A stretch of 38,591 nucleotides of DNA from Hyphomicrobiales bacterium (GCA_019247605.1 JAFBAS010000185.1:1-38591), one strand, 5' to 3'; positions 28,100 through 36,522 are shown, counted from the first letter of the stretch. The notes: a model not told the origin generated them from the sequence alone. Numbers and translations: made by a program.

Positions 28100-29319
28100 A
28101 AGCTTTGGCGTTCCATACTCTCGGGAAAGTAGTTCTGGCCGGAGAACGCGTCCGGCGCATCATGATCGTAGGCGTATCCCGCCCCATAGCCTTCCTGCTT
28201 CATGAGCTTCGTCGGTGCGTTGAGAATGTGCTTGGGCGGAGCGAGCGAGCCGTTCTCCCGGGCAGCGCGCAGCGCAGCCGCATAGGCGAGGTAGGCGGCG
28301 TTCGATTTGGGCGCGCAGGAGAGATAGATTACGGCGCTTGCAAGAGCGAGCTCACCTTCCGGTGAGCCTTGCTGCTCATACGCTTCGGCGGCCGCGCGCG
28401 CATGCACGAGGGCGTTCGGGTCGGCAAGACCGATGTCCTCGACCGCCATGCGCACGATGCGACGGGCGAGGTAGCGGGGATCTTCCCCTCCATCGAGCAT
28501 TCGGCAGAACCAGTAGAGTGCCGCATCGGGGTCCGAGCCGCGCACCGACTTATGAAGCGCGCTGATGAGATTGTAATGCCCGTCCCGGTCCTTGTCGTAG
28601 ACGGGCGCGCGACGCTGCAAGATTTCCTGAAGCGCCTCCGCGTCGAACGCCTCCCCCGGTTTTGCCGCGCGCCAGGCCTCCTCGGCGAGCGTGAGCGCCG
28701 AGCGGCCGTCGCCATCGGCCATGCGGATGAGGCTCGCGCGTGCGGCCTCGGTGAGAGGCAGCGCCCTGCCCTCGTGTGCCTCGGCTCGTTCGAGCAATTT
28801 CTCGATCGCTTGCGGATCGAGCGGCTTGAAGACGAGAACGCGGGCGCGTGAGAGAAGCGCCGCATTGAGCGCGAAGGAAGGGTTTTCTGTCGTCGCGCCC
28901 ACGAGCGTGATGGTACCGTCCTCCATCACGGGCAGAAAAGAGTCCTGCTGGGCGCGATTGAAACGGTGGATTTCATCGACGAAAAGCAGTGTCCCCTTCC
29001 CTTGCGTCACCCGCGCGCGAGCGGCATCGAAAGCCTTTTTCAAATCGGCAACACCTGAGAATATCGCGGAAATTTGCTGGAACTCGAGCTTGGTCTCGCC
29101 GGCGAGGAGGCGCGCGACGGTGGTCTTGCCGGTTCCGGGCGGCCCCCAGAAGATGAGCGAGCCGAGCGAGCCTGCCGCCACGAGCCGGGTCAGAACTCCA
29201 TCCTCGCCGGTGAGGTGCTCTTGTCCCGCGATCTGCGAAAGCGAAGTCGGCCGCAACCGATCGGCGAGCGGCCTCGTGGCGCTCTTGTCGAGCCCTGAAG
29301 CGGCAAAGAGATCAGTCAA
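28012..29319 (-). CDS. rarA: replication-associated recombination protein A (AAA+ ATPase)
   Basis: This RarA/MgsA clamp-loader-like ATPase of 435 residues acts at stalled replication forks. The N-terminus RPLADRLRPTSLSQIAGQEH is the family signature. Walker A is WGPPGTGKTT at about 58-67, Walker B is LLFVDEIHRFNRAQQD, and the sensor region is TLVGATTENPSFALNAALLSR. The C-terminal tetramerisation region contains HKSVRGSDPDAALYW and APKSNAAYLA. The first usable start is TTG at 29319, overlapping the stop of the upstream GNAT gene by three bases; no ATG lies nearby, so this rare start is inferred from family alignment and coupling. Confidence 0.94.
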   Translation of the reverse strand: MTDLFAASGLDKSATRPLADRLRPTSLSQIAGQEHLTGEDGVLTRLVAAGSLGSLIFWGPPGTGKTTVARLLAGETKLEFQQISAIFSGVADLKKAFDAARARVTQGKGTLLFVDEIHRFNRAQQDSFLPVMEDGTITLVGATTENPSFALNAALLSRARVLVFKPLDPQAIEKLLERAEAHEGRALPLTEAARASLIRMADGDGRSALTLAEEAWRAAKPGEAFDAEALQEILQRRAPVYDKDRDGHYNLISALHKSVRGSDPDAALYWFCRMLDGGEDPRYLARRIVRMAVEDIGLADPNALVHARAAAEAYEQQGSPEGELALASAVIYLSCAPKSNAAYLAYAAALRAARENGSLAPPKHILNAPTKLMKQEGYGAGYAYDHDAPDAFSGQNYFPESMERQSFYRPTERGLEARIKTRLEEWARLRGGREA

Positions 29320-29798
29320 GTGGGCGCGCCCTCCTTCCCTTCATAGGCTTTGGGGTTGGCGATCTCCATCAGGCGCTCCGGCCGGGCGGGCGGACGAAAG
29401 CCATAACGTGCATAGAGGCCAGACGCATCGGAGGTCGAAAGCGTGAGGCGCCGCAGCCCTCGCAGATCGGGATGGGCGAGGACCGCTTCGACAAGGGCTT
29501 TGCCGATCCCGCGTCCACGCCAAGCGGGGAAGACGAACACATCGCACAAATGTGCAAAGGTCGCGCGGTCGGAGATGACCCTGGCGAAGCCCGCCTGTTC
29601 CCCGCCAGGCATGAACGCGCCAAAACACAAGGAATGCTCGATCGAGCGATCGAAGACGGGGCGCGGCAGGCCTCTGCACCAATACGCATCACGATGGAGA
29701 AAAGCGAAGACGCGGTCGAGATCGAAGCGCGCCACGTCGGTGGTAACGACAATGCCCTTCGTGCCTTCTTTCACAGCCTTTGGATTGTTGTCGTTCAT
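29316..29798 (-). CDS. GNAT-family N-acetyltransferase
   Basis: This is a 160-residue acetyltransferase. The N-terminal part VTTDVARFDLDRVFAFLHRD is typical of a GNAT subgroup common in proteobacteria. The acetyl-CoA motif is AWRGRGIGKALVEA at about 95-108, and the C-terminal GLYARYGFRPP is the beta6-beta7 region. ATG 29798 lies 5 bases after the deg stop, with a GGGTTGAG element upstream; a TTG at 29807 is the alternative. The stop overlaps the rarA TTG start. The deg-GNAT-rarA order with these overlaps indicates one operon. Confidence 0.9.
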   Translation of the reverse strand: MNDNNPKAVKEGTKGIVVTTDVARFDLDRVFAFLHRDAYWCRGLPRPVFDRSIEHSLCFGAFMPGGEQAGFARVISDRATFAHLCDVFVFPAWRGRGIGKALVEAVLAHPDLRGLRRLTLSTSDASGLYARYGFRPPARPERLMEIANPKAYEGKEGAPT

Positions 29799-29803
29799 AT
29801 CGC

Positions 29804-31222
29804 TCAACCCTGAAAAACGGTCGCGAGAATTTGACCGTTGCGACTGATCACGACCTTCCAGAGTCGCGCCTTGTCAGCGAGCGCGCGTTGCGCGTCGCGC
29901 GGCGCGGTGATCTTCGTCCCGTTCACCTCGACGAGAATATCCCCTTTTTGGAAACCGGCGCGTCCGGCCGTCGAACCTTCATCGACATCGGCGATCACCA
30001 CGCCCGAGGAGGGCTCGAGCGACAATTCCTCGGCGACCGCCGGCGACAGATTCTCGAGCGTCACGCCCGAAAGCGGATTTGCGCCCTCGATTTTCGAAGC
30101 CTCGCGTGGCGGCGTCTCCGGCGCGGTGCGAAGCTTGATCGGCAAGGTCACATCGGCCGAGCCCCGCCGCACCATGACGGAAGCACTTTGCCCCAGGCTG
30201 TGCGTTGCAAAGCGAAAGCCAAAGCCGTCGGGATCCTCGACCGGGTGGCCGTCGATCGACAAGATCACATCGCCTCGCTTGATGCCGCCCTCCGCCGCGG
30301 GGCCGCCTTCGGTCAGGCTCGCGACGAGCGCGCCCGTGGGACGGGCAAGTCCAAGGCTTTCAGCGATTTCGGGCGTCACGCTCTGCAGCTTTGCACCGAG
30401 CCAAGGGCGACGTACCGACTTCGCGCCCGACTTCGCGCTCTCGACCACGACCTTGACCATATTCACCGGGATGGCGAAGCCGATGCCGACCGAGCCCCCT
30501 GAACGCGAATAGATTGCCGTGTTGATCCCTTCGAGGCGGCCCTCCAGATCAACGAGCGCCCCTCCAGAGTTTCCTGGATTGATCGAAGCGTCGGTCTGAA
30601 TGAAGAACTGATAATCCGAGGCGTCGATGCGCGTGCGCGCAAGCGCCGAAACGATGCCTTGCGTCACCGTCTGTCCGACGCCGAAAGGATCGCCCAAGGC
30701 GAGGACGAGATCGCCGACTTGCAAATTGTCGGAATCGCCAAAAGGCAGGACCGGAAAGCGCTCGGTCGTGCCCTTGAGACGCAGCACCGCGAGATCGGAA
30801 CGGGGATCGCGCAAAAGAATGTCGGCCTCGAATTCGCGTTTGTCGGAGAGCGCGATCTTCACCTGCGTCATTCCCTCGATCACATGCTGGTTGGTCACGA
30901 TCAATCCAGACGGGTCGACGATGACGCCCGATCCCAACGATTTCTGGACGCGTTCGCGGGCCTGCCCGGCGAAATCGCGCCCGAAAAACTGCTGGAAAAA
31001 AGGGTCGTCGAAGAGCGGATTGCGCGCGAGCTTCTCCGTTCGCGAGGCATAGACGTTGACGACGGCGGGCGCCACCTTTTGGACGATCGGCGCGTAGGAC
31101 CATTGGACGGCCGCGCGCGAAGGCGGCACGACGCGTTGCGTCGGCTGCGCGCTGGCCATATCGCGAGCGAACCCCGCGAGCACGCAGCATGCCGCGAGCG
31201 CAACAAGACTTGAACGCGCCAT
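29804..31222 (-). CDS. Deg/HtrA-family periplasmic serine protease
   Basis: This is a trypsin-like S1C protease/chaperone of 472 residues involved in envelope protein quality control. A signal peptide is visible (ARSSLVALAACCVLAGFARD, ending near ASAQ). The catalytic triad is in TNQHVIEG (His), RDPRSDLAVL (Asp) and INPGNSGGALV (Ser). Two PDZ domains follow, at about residues 255-345 (GALVASLTEGGPAAEGGIKR) and 375-465 (GVVIADVDEGSTAGRAGFQK). ATG 31222 is chosen over 31297 because GGAGGT lies just upstream and it gives a proper signal peptide. It heads the deg-GNAT-rarA operon. Whether it equals DegP or DegQ cannot be decided. Confidence 0.94.
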   Translation of the reverse strand: MARSSLVALAACCVLAGFARDMASAQPTQRVVPPSRAAVQWSYAPIVQKVAPAVVNVYASRTEKLARNPLFDDPFFQQFFGRDFAGQARERVQKSLGSGVIVDPSGLIVTNQHVIEGMTQVKIALSDKREFEADILLRDPRSDLAVLRLKGTTERFPVLPFGDSDNLQVGDLVLALGDPFGVGQTVTQGIVSALARTRIDASDYQFFIQTDASINPGNSGGALVDLEGRLEGINTAIYSRSGGSVGIGFAIPVNMVKVVVESAKSGAKSVRRPWLGAKLQSVTPEIAESLGLARPTGALVASLTEGGPAAEGGIKRGDVILSIDGHPVEDPDGFGFRFATHSLGQSASVMVRRGSADVTLPIKLRTAPETPPREASKIEGANPLSGVTLENLSPAVAEELSLEPSSGVVIADVDEGSTAGRAGFQKGDILVEVNGTKITAPRDAQRALADKARLWKVVISRNGQILATVFQG

Positions 31223-31366
31223 GAGACCTCCATCGCCAACGAGGCGGCATTTACACCAGGCCCGCCGCGCGCGCATCCTCGAACCGATATCGGCCACTAT
31301 CTGGCGTCGAGATGACGCCTTTCCAGAGAATGGGAGGTTGTGCCACGCTCAGCGTGGCTCCGCCAT

Positions 31367-31487
31367 TGTCACCCCCGGCGAAGCTCGCGTGAGCGAGCTT
31401 CGGGAAGGGGGCCCACTCACAATCACAAGCGGCGGAACATGGGTCCCCTTCCCCTCACGGCCTTCGGCCGCTCGGCCGGGGATGACA
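31367..31487. repeat. inverted pair of REP-like palindromic elements
   Basis: Two elements of about 48 bases face each other. Unit A (31367-31415) begins tgtcacccccggc and ends gggaagggggccca, around a perfect 9-bp stem gaagctcgc/gcgagcttc with a gtga loop at 31380-31401. Unit B (31440-31487), read on the other strand, begins tgtcatccccggc and ends ggggaaggggaccca around a different central stem built on cggcc/ggccg. Conserved ends with variable centres mark two copies of one repeat family. Nearby are two further hairpins: 31343-31357 (ccacgct/agcgtgg) and 31487-31504 (aagggtg/caccctt). The rest of the gap between deg and the amidase holds no gene. Confidence 0.75.
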
Positions 31488-31522
31488 AGGGTGTGGCCAC
31501 CCTTCCGACGCCGGCCATGGCC

Positions 31523-32902
31523 TCAAACGAGACGTGGGCGTTCCCGCGACCAGTCCGTCGCCTTTTCGTAGTGATGGCCAGCGCGCAAGACCTTCTCGTC
31601 GGCGAAGGGCGGCCCCACGATCTGGACGCCGAGCGGCAGACCCTGATCGTTGAAGCCCGCGCGAAGCGTGAGCGCCGGCGCACCGGCAACGTTGAAGGGA
31701 AATGAGAAGGAGGGCCGCTCGAACGAGCTCATCTTCGTCACCTCGTCCATGCGCGGCGCGGCGCCCGGCGTGATGGCGCAAAGGAGGATATCGACCTCGC
31801 CGAAGACGCCCGCCAACGCGGCGCAAAGCTCGCGGCGCTTTCGTTGCGCATGGACGTAATCGGCCGCGCTCAAGAACGCGCCCATCAGCACGCGGTCGCG
31901 GAAATACTCGCCATAGTCCTGAGGGGTCGATTTTAGCCACGCTTCATGCACCGCGTAAGCTTCCGAGATCATGATGATCATGCCGCATGCCGTCCAATCC
32001 TGGAGGGGCGGCAGCACGACATCGGAAACTTCGGCGCCGAGCCCACGGAAAACCTCGGCCGCTGCCTCGAGCGCCTTTTTCGCAGGTTCCTCCACGGGAT
32101 AATCGCGCTCGTGAAAATGACGCACGAAGCCGACCCTCACCCCCTTGATCGAAGGCGCGAGCCCTTTGCGGAAATCGGGGGCCGTGACATCGGCGCTCGC
32201 GGGATCGGAGGGGTCATGCCCCGCCATGGCTTGCAGCATGATTGCGCAATCCTCGACCGTCCAGGCAAGGGGCCCGGCATGATCGAGAGAATTTGCGAGC
32301 GGCAGGATACCGGTGCGTGGACAAAGCCCGTAGCTCGGCTTGAAGCCCGCGATCCCACAAAAGGCGGCCGGCAAGCGGATGGAGCCGCCGGTGTCCGAGC
32401 CGGTGCCGCCGAGGACGAGGCCCGCCGCGACGGCAGCGCCAGTGCCGCTCGAAGAGCCCCCGGTGAAATGATCCGGGTTCCAGGGGTTTCGTGCCGGCGG
32501 CCAAGGCAGGTCGAAGGACGGACCGCCCCAGGCAAACTCATGCGTCGCGAGCTTGCCGAGCGACACGGCGCCCGCCGAAGCGAGTCTCGATACCGTGACC
32601 GCGTCCGCATCGGGCACATAACGCGCCAGAAGCTTCGAATGAGCGGTCGTCGCGAGGCCTTTCGTGGAGTAGATGTCCTTATGCGCAATCGGGATCCCGT
32701 GAAGCGGCCCTTTCGGGCCGCGGGCCATGATCTCGCCCTCTGCGCGCTTCGCCTCTTCGAGCGCGCTCTCGCGCGTCACCTTGACGAAGGCGTGGAGCTT
32801 GCCCTCGAGCCGATCGATCCGATCGAGGTGCGATTGCACGAGCTCGACGGGTGAGAGCTTGCGCTCTGCGATCAGCCCTGCGGCTTCGGCGATCGTGTGC
32901 AT
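31523..32902 (-). CDS. amidase-signature hydrolase (GatA/AtzE-like)
   Basis: This is an amidase-signature enzyme of 459 residues, the length typical for AtzE/GatA-like proteins. The Ser-cisSer-Lys triad is visible: the catalytic Lys in GIPIAHKDIY (about 75), the cis-Ser in GGSSSGTGAAVAAG, and the nucleophile Ser in GSDTGGSIRLPA. It uses ATG 32902, which overlaps the TGA stop of the preceding small gene (TGATG), showing translational coupling. With that GatC-like partner the pair resembles the AtzE-AtzG amidohydrolase complex described in Pseudomonas. The substrate is unknown. It is not GatA of the tRNA amidotransferase, because no gatB or classical gatC adjoins it. Confidence 0.9.
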   Translation of the reverse strand: MHTIAEAAGLIAERKLSPVELVQSHLDRIDRLEGKLHAFVKVTRESALEEAKRAEGEIMARGPKGPLHGIPIAHKDIYSTKGLATTAHSKLLARYVPDADAVTVSRLASAGAVSLGKLATHEFAWGGPSFDLPWPPARNPWNPDHFTGGSSSGTGAAVAAGLVLGGTGSDTGGSIRLPAAFCGIAGFKPSYGLCPRTGILPLANSLDHAGPLAWTVEDCAIMLQAMAGHDPSDPASADVTAPDFRKGLAPSIKGVRVGFVRHFHERDYPVEEPAKKALEAAAEVFRGLGAEVSDVVLPPLQDWTACGMIIMISEAYAVHEAWLKSTPQDYGEYFRDRVLMGAFLSAADYVHAQRKRRELCAALAGVFGEVDILLCAITPGAAPRMDEVTKMSSFERPSFSFPFNVAGAPALTLRAGFNDQGLPLGVQIVGPPFADEKVLRAGHHYEKATDWSRERPRLV

Positions 32903-33102
32903 CACCCTCTCCGCGTTTCGCGCGGCGCGAAGGTCATCGCGCTTTCCGCCGTGAGTGAGGGCGTGCCGCGCACACGCTCGGCCATGGCGGCTACATGAGA
33001 GTACGCCTCATGCAGCTCCTTGAGCTGCGAAGGCGAAAGCGAAAGCCCTGCGCGCGAGGCAAGCGCCGCGAAGCTTTCGCGAGTGAGGCTTGATGGGTCC
33101 AT
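32902..33102 (-). CDS. small AtzG/GatC-like protein (DUF4089 type), 66 aa
   Basis: This is a 66-residue helical protein (MDPSSLTRESFAALASRAGL, then SPSQLKELHEAYSHVAAMAE, ending with a Thr/Arg-rich tail). It resembles the small AtzG subunits (DUF4089) and GatC, which wrap around and stabilise an amidase-signature partner. GGAGAGGAT lies about nine bases before the ATG at 33102. The open frame upstream to 33417 has no similarity and is not used. Its TGA shares a base with the amidase ATG, so the two are made in step. The call rests on size, helix pattern and this coupling. Confidence 0.7.
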   Translation of the reverse strand: MDPSSLTRESFAALASRAGLSLSPSQLKELHEAYSHVAAMAERVRGTPSLTAESAMTFAPRETRRG

Positions 33103-33292
33103 ATGCCGCGATCCTCTCCGACGAATTCTGCGCATTGTGGAGGGTTCTCGGAGCTGGAGCAACAAGCCTGACTTTAACGGCCGTCGCCAAGTCGAAGATC
33201 GAGCTTGTGCGCGGTCGCGAGGCGCATCGGCATCTATAGGCGGACCAAGCCCGCGCGGAACGATTGAGAGCCTTAGGTCTTGTGCCTTCGGA

Positions 33293-33463
33293 TCACTTGT
33301 CCCGATGCGTGTCGATCGAGACCATATGGACCAGGGAGCCCGGAGAATGCGCGTTTGAATTGACTGGCTTTGCGAACACGCCCGTGGCGAACCCCGCGAC
33401 CAGGACCGCGACGGCAAGGCCGGTGACGATCTTCTCGGAGCGGGTCATCTTGGTGTTCGTCAT
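33293..33463 (-). CDS. possible 56-aa secreted peptide
   Basis: A 56-codon frame from ATG 33463 to TGA 33293 has the full layout of an exported peptide. It has a charged start (MTNTKMTRSEKIV), a hydrophobic core (TGLAVAVLVAGFATG), a signal-peptidase-like VFA-K site at about residue 31, and a short mature part of ~25 residues ending SIDTHRDK. The ribosome site is weak, and I know no homologue. It stands alone in the 579-base gap 33103-33681; I see no other supported gene in that gap. Confidence 0.4.
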   Translation of the reverse strand: MTNTKMTRSEKIVTGLAVAVLVAGFATGVFAKPVNSNAHSPGSLVHMVSIDTHRDK

Positions 33464-33681
33464 TGCTGCAGGCTTTGCTCAGAGCGACAGTGGCATCCCT
33501 TGGTCGTCTCAGACGCGGATCGGCTTATCCCGACTGTTTCGTCGAGAATAATGCCGCCATGCTTGCTCTAAGATTAACGGGAATGATGGGGCGCCATTCA
33601 GCTCGCGCCATGCTCAACAAATGGCTAAGGCTCGGCCATTTCGTGGAGCCTTGGCGTTAACTGTCATCGAAAAACGCCTGC

Positions 33682-34269
33682 TCAAGGGTGCGCGAGCCGC
33701 CTCTCGAAGCTCGAGAAATCCTCACCTTCGTCATAGGTGATGTTGGCGATGCGCCAGCTTCCTCCATCCTGCAGCGCGTCGAGGACGACGCGGCGGGGCA
33801 CACCTGCAACGACGACATCGATCAGGAGGGTCGGTGCCTCGGAGGTGCCGAGCACCTTGATCACCCTTGTGAAGCTCACCTTCGTTCCCGCAGTCACGTT
33901 CCAGCCGAAAAAAGCGTCGAGGACATCGTCCGAAGTTGCGCCGAACTCACGGGCTTTACGGGCTTCTTGCCAGAACGCGGCGAGTTCGGTTGTGAAGAGC
34001 ACGAGCACGTCGCTCTCCTCGAGCGGCTGTGCCCGCGCGATCCGGGCGGCTTGTGCCGTGTAAAGATCCCGGACCCACTCGGTGACCGGCTGACGCGGGA
34101 AGGCGAGCGCACCGATGGGCGTGCTTATGAGAAGCACGAGGGCGAGCGCGACCGCGGTCGCGACCCGAGGTTTTACGATCGGCGTCGTGCTCTCTTCAGG
34201 GGAAGCCGGCTCAAACCACGGGCAGGATGAGAGCCTTGGCGGTTCGCGGCCGGCGCATGATCTCACCAT
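33682..34269 (-). CDS. exported protein of unknown function
   Basis: This protein of about 195 residues has a hydrophobic segment (RVATAVALALVLLISTPIGA) ending in ALAF, which predicts export. The mature domain starts at PVTEWVRDLYTAQAARIARA and contains ELAAFWQEARKAREFG, VTAGTKVSFTRVIKVLG and QDGGSWRIANITYDEGEDFS. The layout (short helix bundle plus beta sheet ending in WRI.NI.Y) resembles DUF3828-like secreted proteins, but I am not certain. Only ATGs at 34284 and 34269 can start it. Both lie inside the 3' end of the GST gene, so the signal peptide has a long polar front and the start is doubtful. It is probably coupled to the GST gene. Confidence 0.7.
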   Translation of the reverse strand: MVRSCAGREPPRLSSCPWFEPASPEESTTPIVKPRVATAVALALVLLISTPIGALAFPRQPVTEWVRDLYTAQAARIARAQPLEESDVLVLFTTELAAFWQEARKAREFGATSDDVLDAFFGWNVTAGTKVSFTRVIKVLGTSEAPTLLIDVVVAGVPRRVVLDALQDGGSWRIANITYDEGEDFSSFERRLAHP

Positions 34270-34834
34270 ACCAGCGCTCGACATGAGGGCGTGACTGCCG
34301 TTTCAGCGGCAGGTTGAGCCAGCGATGAATCGCGGGCGCAAGGGCGACGTCGCCGACGGTGAGGCGTTCGCCTGCAATGAATCGCTTCTTGGCAAGGACG
34401 CCTTCCATGATGCCGACGCAATCTTCCGTTTTTTGCCGGGAAGGTTCGACGGCACTTGGGTCGCGTTTTTCCGGCGGAAGGCGCACGAGATGCATGAAGG
34501 CCGGCCCGATCGCCGGCTGGAAGGTCGTCGTCTGCCAATCCATCCAGCGATCGGCATCGGCGCGCTCGCGAGAGTCACTCGGCCAAAGGGATCCCGAGGC
34601 GTGCTTCGCCGCGAGATAGCGCACGATGGCATTCGATTCCCAAAGGACGAAATCATCGTCCTCCATGAGCGGAACGAGGCCGTTCGGGTTCTTTGTGCGG
34701 TATTCCGGCGTGTCGACGATGCCGAAGGAGAGCCCCGCATCGACGCGCTCATGAGGCACATCGAGCTCTTCGACGCATAACATCGCCTTTTGCACGTTGA
34801 TCGATGTGAGGCGTCCCCAGATCTTGAGCGGCAT
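34211..34834 (-). CDS. glutathione S-transferase family protein
   Basis: This is a 207-residue GST. The N-terminal thioredoxin-like domain starts with KIWGRLTSINVQKAMLCVEE, where the Ser/Asn of TSIN are candidate activating residues. NPNGLVPLMEDDDFVLWESN contains the cis-Pro and the ESNAI glutathione gamma-Glu site, and IVRYLAAKH follows. The C-terminal helical domain contains LTVGDVALAPAIHRW, the N-capping/hydrophobic-staple motif. It resembles the theta/alpha-proteobacterial GstB-like group. The substrate is not known. It overlaps the exported-protein gene by 59 bases. Confidence 0.92.
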   Translation of the reverse strand: MPLKIWGRLTSINVQKAMLCVEELDVPHERVDAGLSFGIVDTPEYRTKNPNGLVPLMEDDDFVLWESNAIVRYLAAKHASGSLWPSDSRERADADRWMDWQTTTFQPAIGPAFMHLVRLPPEKRDPSAVEPSRQKTEDCVGIMEGVLAKKRFIAGERLTVGDVALAPAIHRWLNLPLKRQSRPHVERWYGEIMRRPRTAKALILPVV

Positions 34835-34876
34835 TGGTCATTTCCTCCAGGCTGTCTTTGAGACATAGATGAGCGA

Positions 34877-35020
34877 GCCGACGCCCGCGCATGACGGCCC
34901 TTGAGATGCGCTGGCGCTTTGGCCTTCATCGTGACCGGGCTTGGGCTCGGTCATCGATGCGTCTGTTTGCCAGCATAGCGTAAGACGTGAGTGGCGGGCC
35001 GACGCCCGCACATGACGGTC
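34877..35020. repeat. two direct copies of a ~24-bp repeat
   Basis: The core gccgacgcccgc-r-catgacgg occurs at about 34877-34899 and again at about 34998-35019, 121 bases apart. Sequence between them contains a small palindrome (tgaccg/cggtca). The copies differ by one or two bases. They fill the gap between the GST and acyl-CoA dehydrogenase genes, which holds no gene. They look like remnants of a REP-type repeat. Confidence 0.55.
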
Positions 35021-35050
35021 TTCACGCTTTCGCGAGTCTCGTCTCGCCCG

Positions 35051-36223
35051 CTAACCCGATTTGGCGAACAGCTCGCGCCCGATCAGCATTCGCCGGATCT
35101 CGCTCGTTCCGGCTCCGATCTCGTAAAGCTTGGCATCGCGCAACAAGCGCCCGGTCGGGAAATCGTTGATGTATCCATTGCCGCCAAGGAGCTGGATGGC
35201 GTCGAGCGCCACGGCCGTTGCCTTCTCGGCCGAGAAAAGAATGGCGCCGGCTGCGTCCTCACGGGTGGTCTCTCCCCGATCGCAGGCTTTCGCCACCGCA
35301 TAGACGTAAGCGCGCGCGGCGTTCATGGTCACATACATATCGGCGAGCTTGCCCTGCACGAGCTGGAATTCGCCGATCGGCTGGCCGAATTGTTTGCGCT
35401 CATGAACGTAAGGCAGCACCACGTCGAGCGCCGCCTGCATGATGCCGAGCGGACCCGCCGCGAGAACGGCACGCTCGTAATCGAGGCCCGACATCAGGAC
35501 GTTCACGCCGCGGCCGACCTCGCCGAGCACGTTCTCCTGAGGCACCTCGCAATCCTGGAAGACGAGTTCACCCGTGTCGGAGCCGCGCATGCCGAGCTTG
35601 TCGAGCTTCTGCGCCGTGGTGAAACCCTTCATCCCCTTTTCGACGATGAAGGCAGTGATGCCGCGCGCGCCCGCGTTCGGGTCGGTCTTGGCGTAGACCA
35701 CGAGCGTCTCCGCAACCGGCCCGTTGGTGATCCAGAATTTCGAGCCGTTGAGGAGGTAGCGATCACCGAGCCTTTCGGCACGCGTCTTCATCGACACAAC
35801 GTCGGAACCCGAGCCCGGCTCCGACATCGCGAGCGCACCCACATGCTCGCCGGAAACCAGCTTTGGGAGAAATTTGCGCTTCTGCGCGTCGGAACCGTTC
35901 CGCCGAATCTGGTTGACGCAGAGATTGGAGTGGGCGCCGTAGGAGAGACCGACGGAAGCCGACGCGCGCGAAATCTCCTCCATGGCGACGCAATGCTCGA
36001 GGTAGCCGAGTCCCGAGCCGCCATATTCTTCCTCGACCGTGATCCCGTGAAGCCCGAGCTCGCCGAGCCTTGGCCACAAATCGCGTGGGAAGTGGTTGCT
36101 GCGGTCGATCTCATCGGCCCGAGGCGCGATCTCGGCCTGCGCGAAGGAAGAGACCGTGTCGCGCAACATGTCCGCCGTCTCGCCCAGCGCAAAATCGAGG
36201 AACGGCTTGTTGTTCGAGAGCAT
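35051..36223 (-). CDS. isovaleryl-CoA-type acyl-CoA dehydrogenase
   Basis: This is an FAD-dependent acyl-CoA dehydrogenase of 390 residues. The family signatures are [20 protein letters not shown] (FAD/substrate) and [20 protein letters not shown]. The catalytic base appears to be the Glu in [18 protein letters not shown]. At the position used by medium-chain enzymes the sequence is [12 protein letters not shown], with Gly instead of Glu. This is the pattern of isovaleryl-CoA dehydrogenase, which acts in leucine breakdown. The usual partner methylcrotonyl-CoA carboxylase genes are not in the window. A start ATG at 36223 is assumed. Confidence 0.9.
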   Translation of the reverse strand: MLSNNKPFLDFALGETADMLRDTVSSFAQAEIAPRADEIDRSNHFPRDLWPRLGELGLHGITVEEEYGGSGLGYLEHCVAMEEISRASASVGLSYGAHSNLCVNQIRRNGSDAQKRKFLPKLVSGEHVGALAMSEPGSGSDVVSMKTRAERLGDRYLLNGSKFWITNGPVAETLVVYAKTDPNAGARGITAFIVEKGMKGFTTAQKLDKLGMRGSDTGELVFQDCEVPQENVLGEVGRGVNVLMSGLDYERAVLAAGPLGIMQAALDVVLPYVHERKQFGQPIGEFQLVQGKLADMYVTMNAARAYVYAVAKACDRGETTREDAAGAILFSAEKATAVALDAIQLLGGNGYINDFPTGRLLRDAKLYEIGAGTSEIRRMLIGRELFAKSG

Positions 36224-36380
36224 GACGAGCCTCGGGGTGCGAGCGCGAAGGCCAATCGATACCCCAATGCGCGGGAAGGCGCCAATGCCTCGTCACGGGC
36301 ACGCCCTCGCTGATTGCCCCCGCCCCCCCGCGAAGCGGCACGCGAAGGAGTGGGGAGGACGGGTGGAGGGTTGCGCCTCC

Positions 36381-36455
36381 CCGTCATGCCCGGCCTTGGG
36401 GCGCCTTGGGCCGGGCATCTACGCCTTCCCTCCGGGGTGGAAACAAAAGGCGTGG
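36381..36455. repeat. REP-like palindromic element downstream of argC
   Basis: This stretch begins ccgtcatgcccgg and contains the stem atgcccgg (36386-36393) pairing with ccgggcat (36411-36418). It is followed by acgcctt (36421-36427) pairing with aaggcgt (36447-36453) and then gggtgcccg. This layout is familiar from intergenic palindromes of alphaproteobacteria. It lies between the argC stop and the acyl-CoA dehydrogenase start. The remaining part of the 300-base gap holds no gene. Confidence 0.6.
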
Positions 36456-36522
36456 GTGCCCGCACGAGGTCACCGCCGAGCCGCGGCGACTGGAAGATTG
36501 TGTTGCCTCCCGCCGACGCCTT

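Noticed and set aside
33463-33660. 65-codon plus-strand frame in the 33.1-33.7 kb gap
   Set aside because: There is no ribosome site, its composition is mixed and no domain is visible. The minus-strand signal-peptide frame is a better candidate.
34991-36313. 440-codon plus-strand frame opposite the acyl-CoA dehydrogenase
   Set aside because: The minus strand encodes a full-length conserved enzyme. The plus frame is a high-GC shadow.
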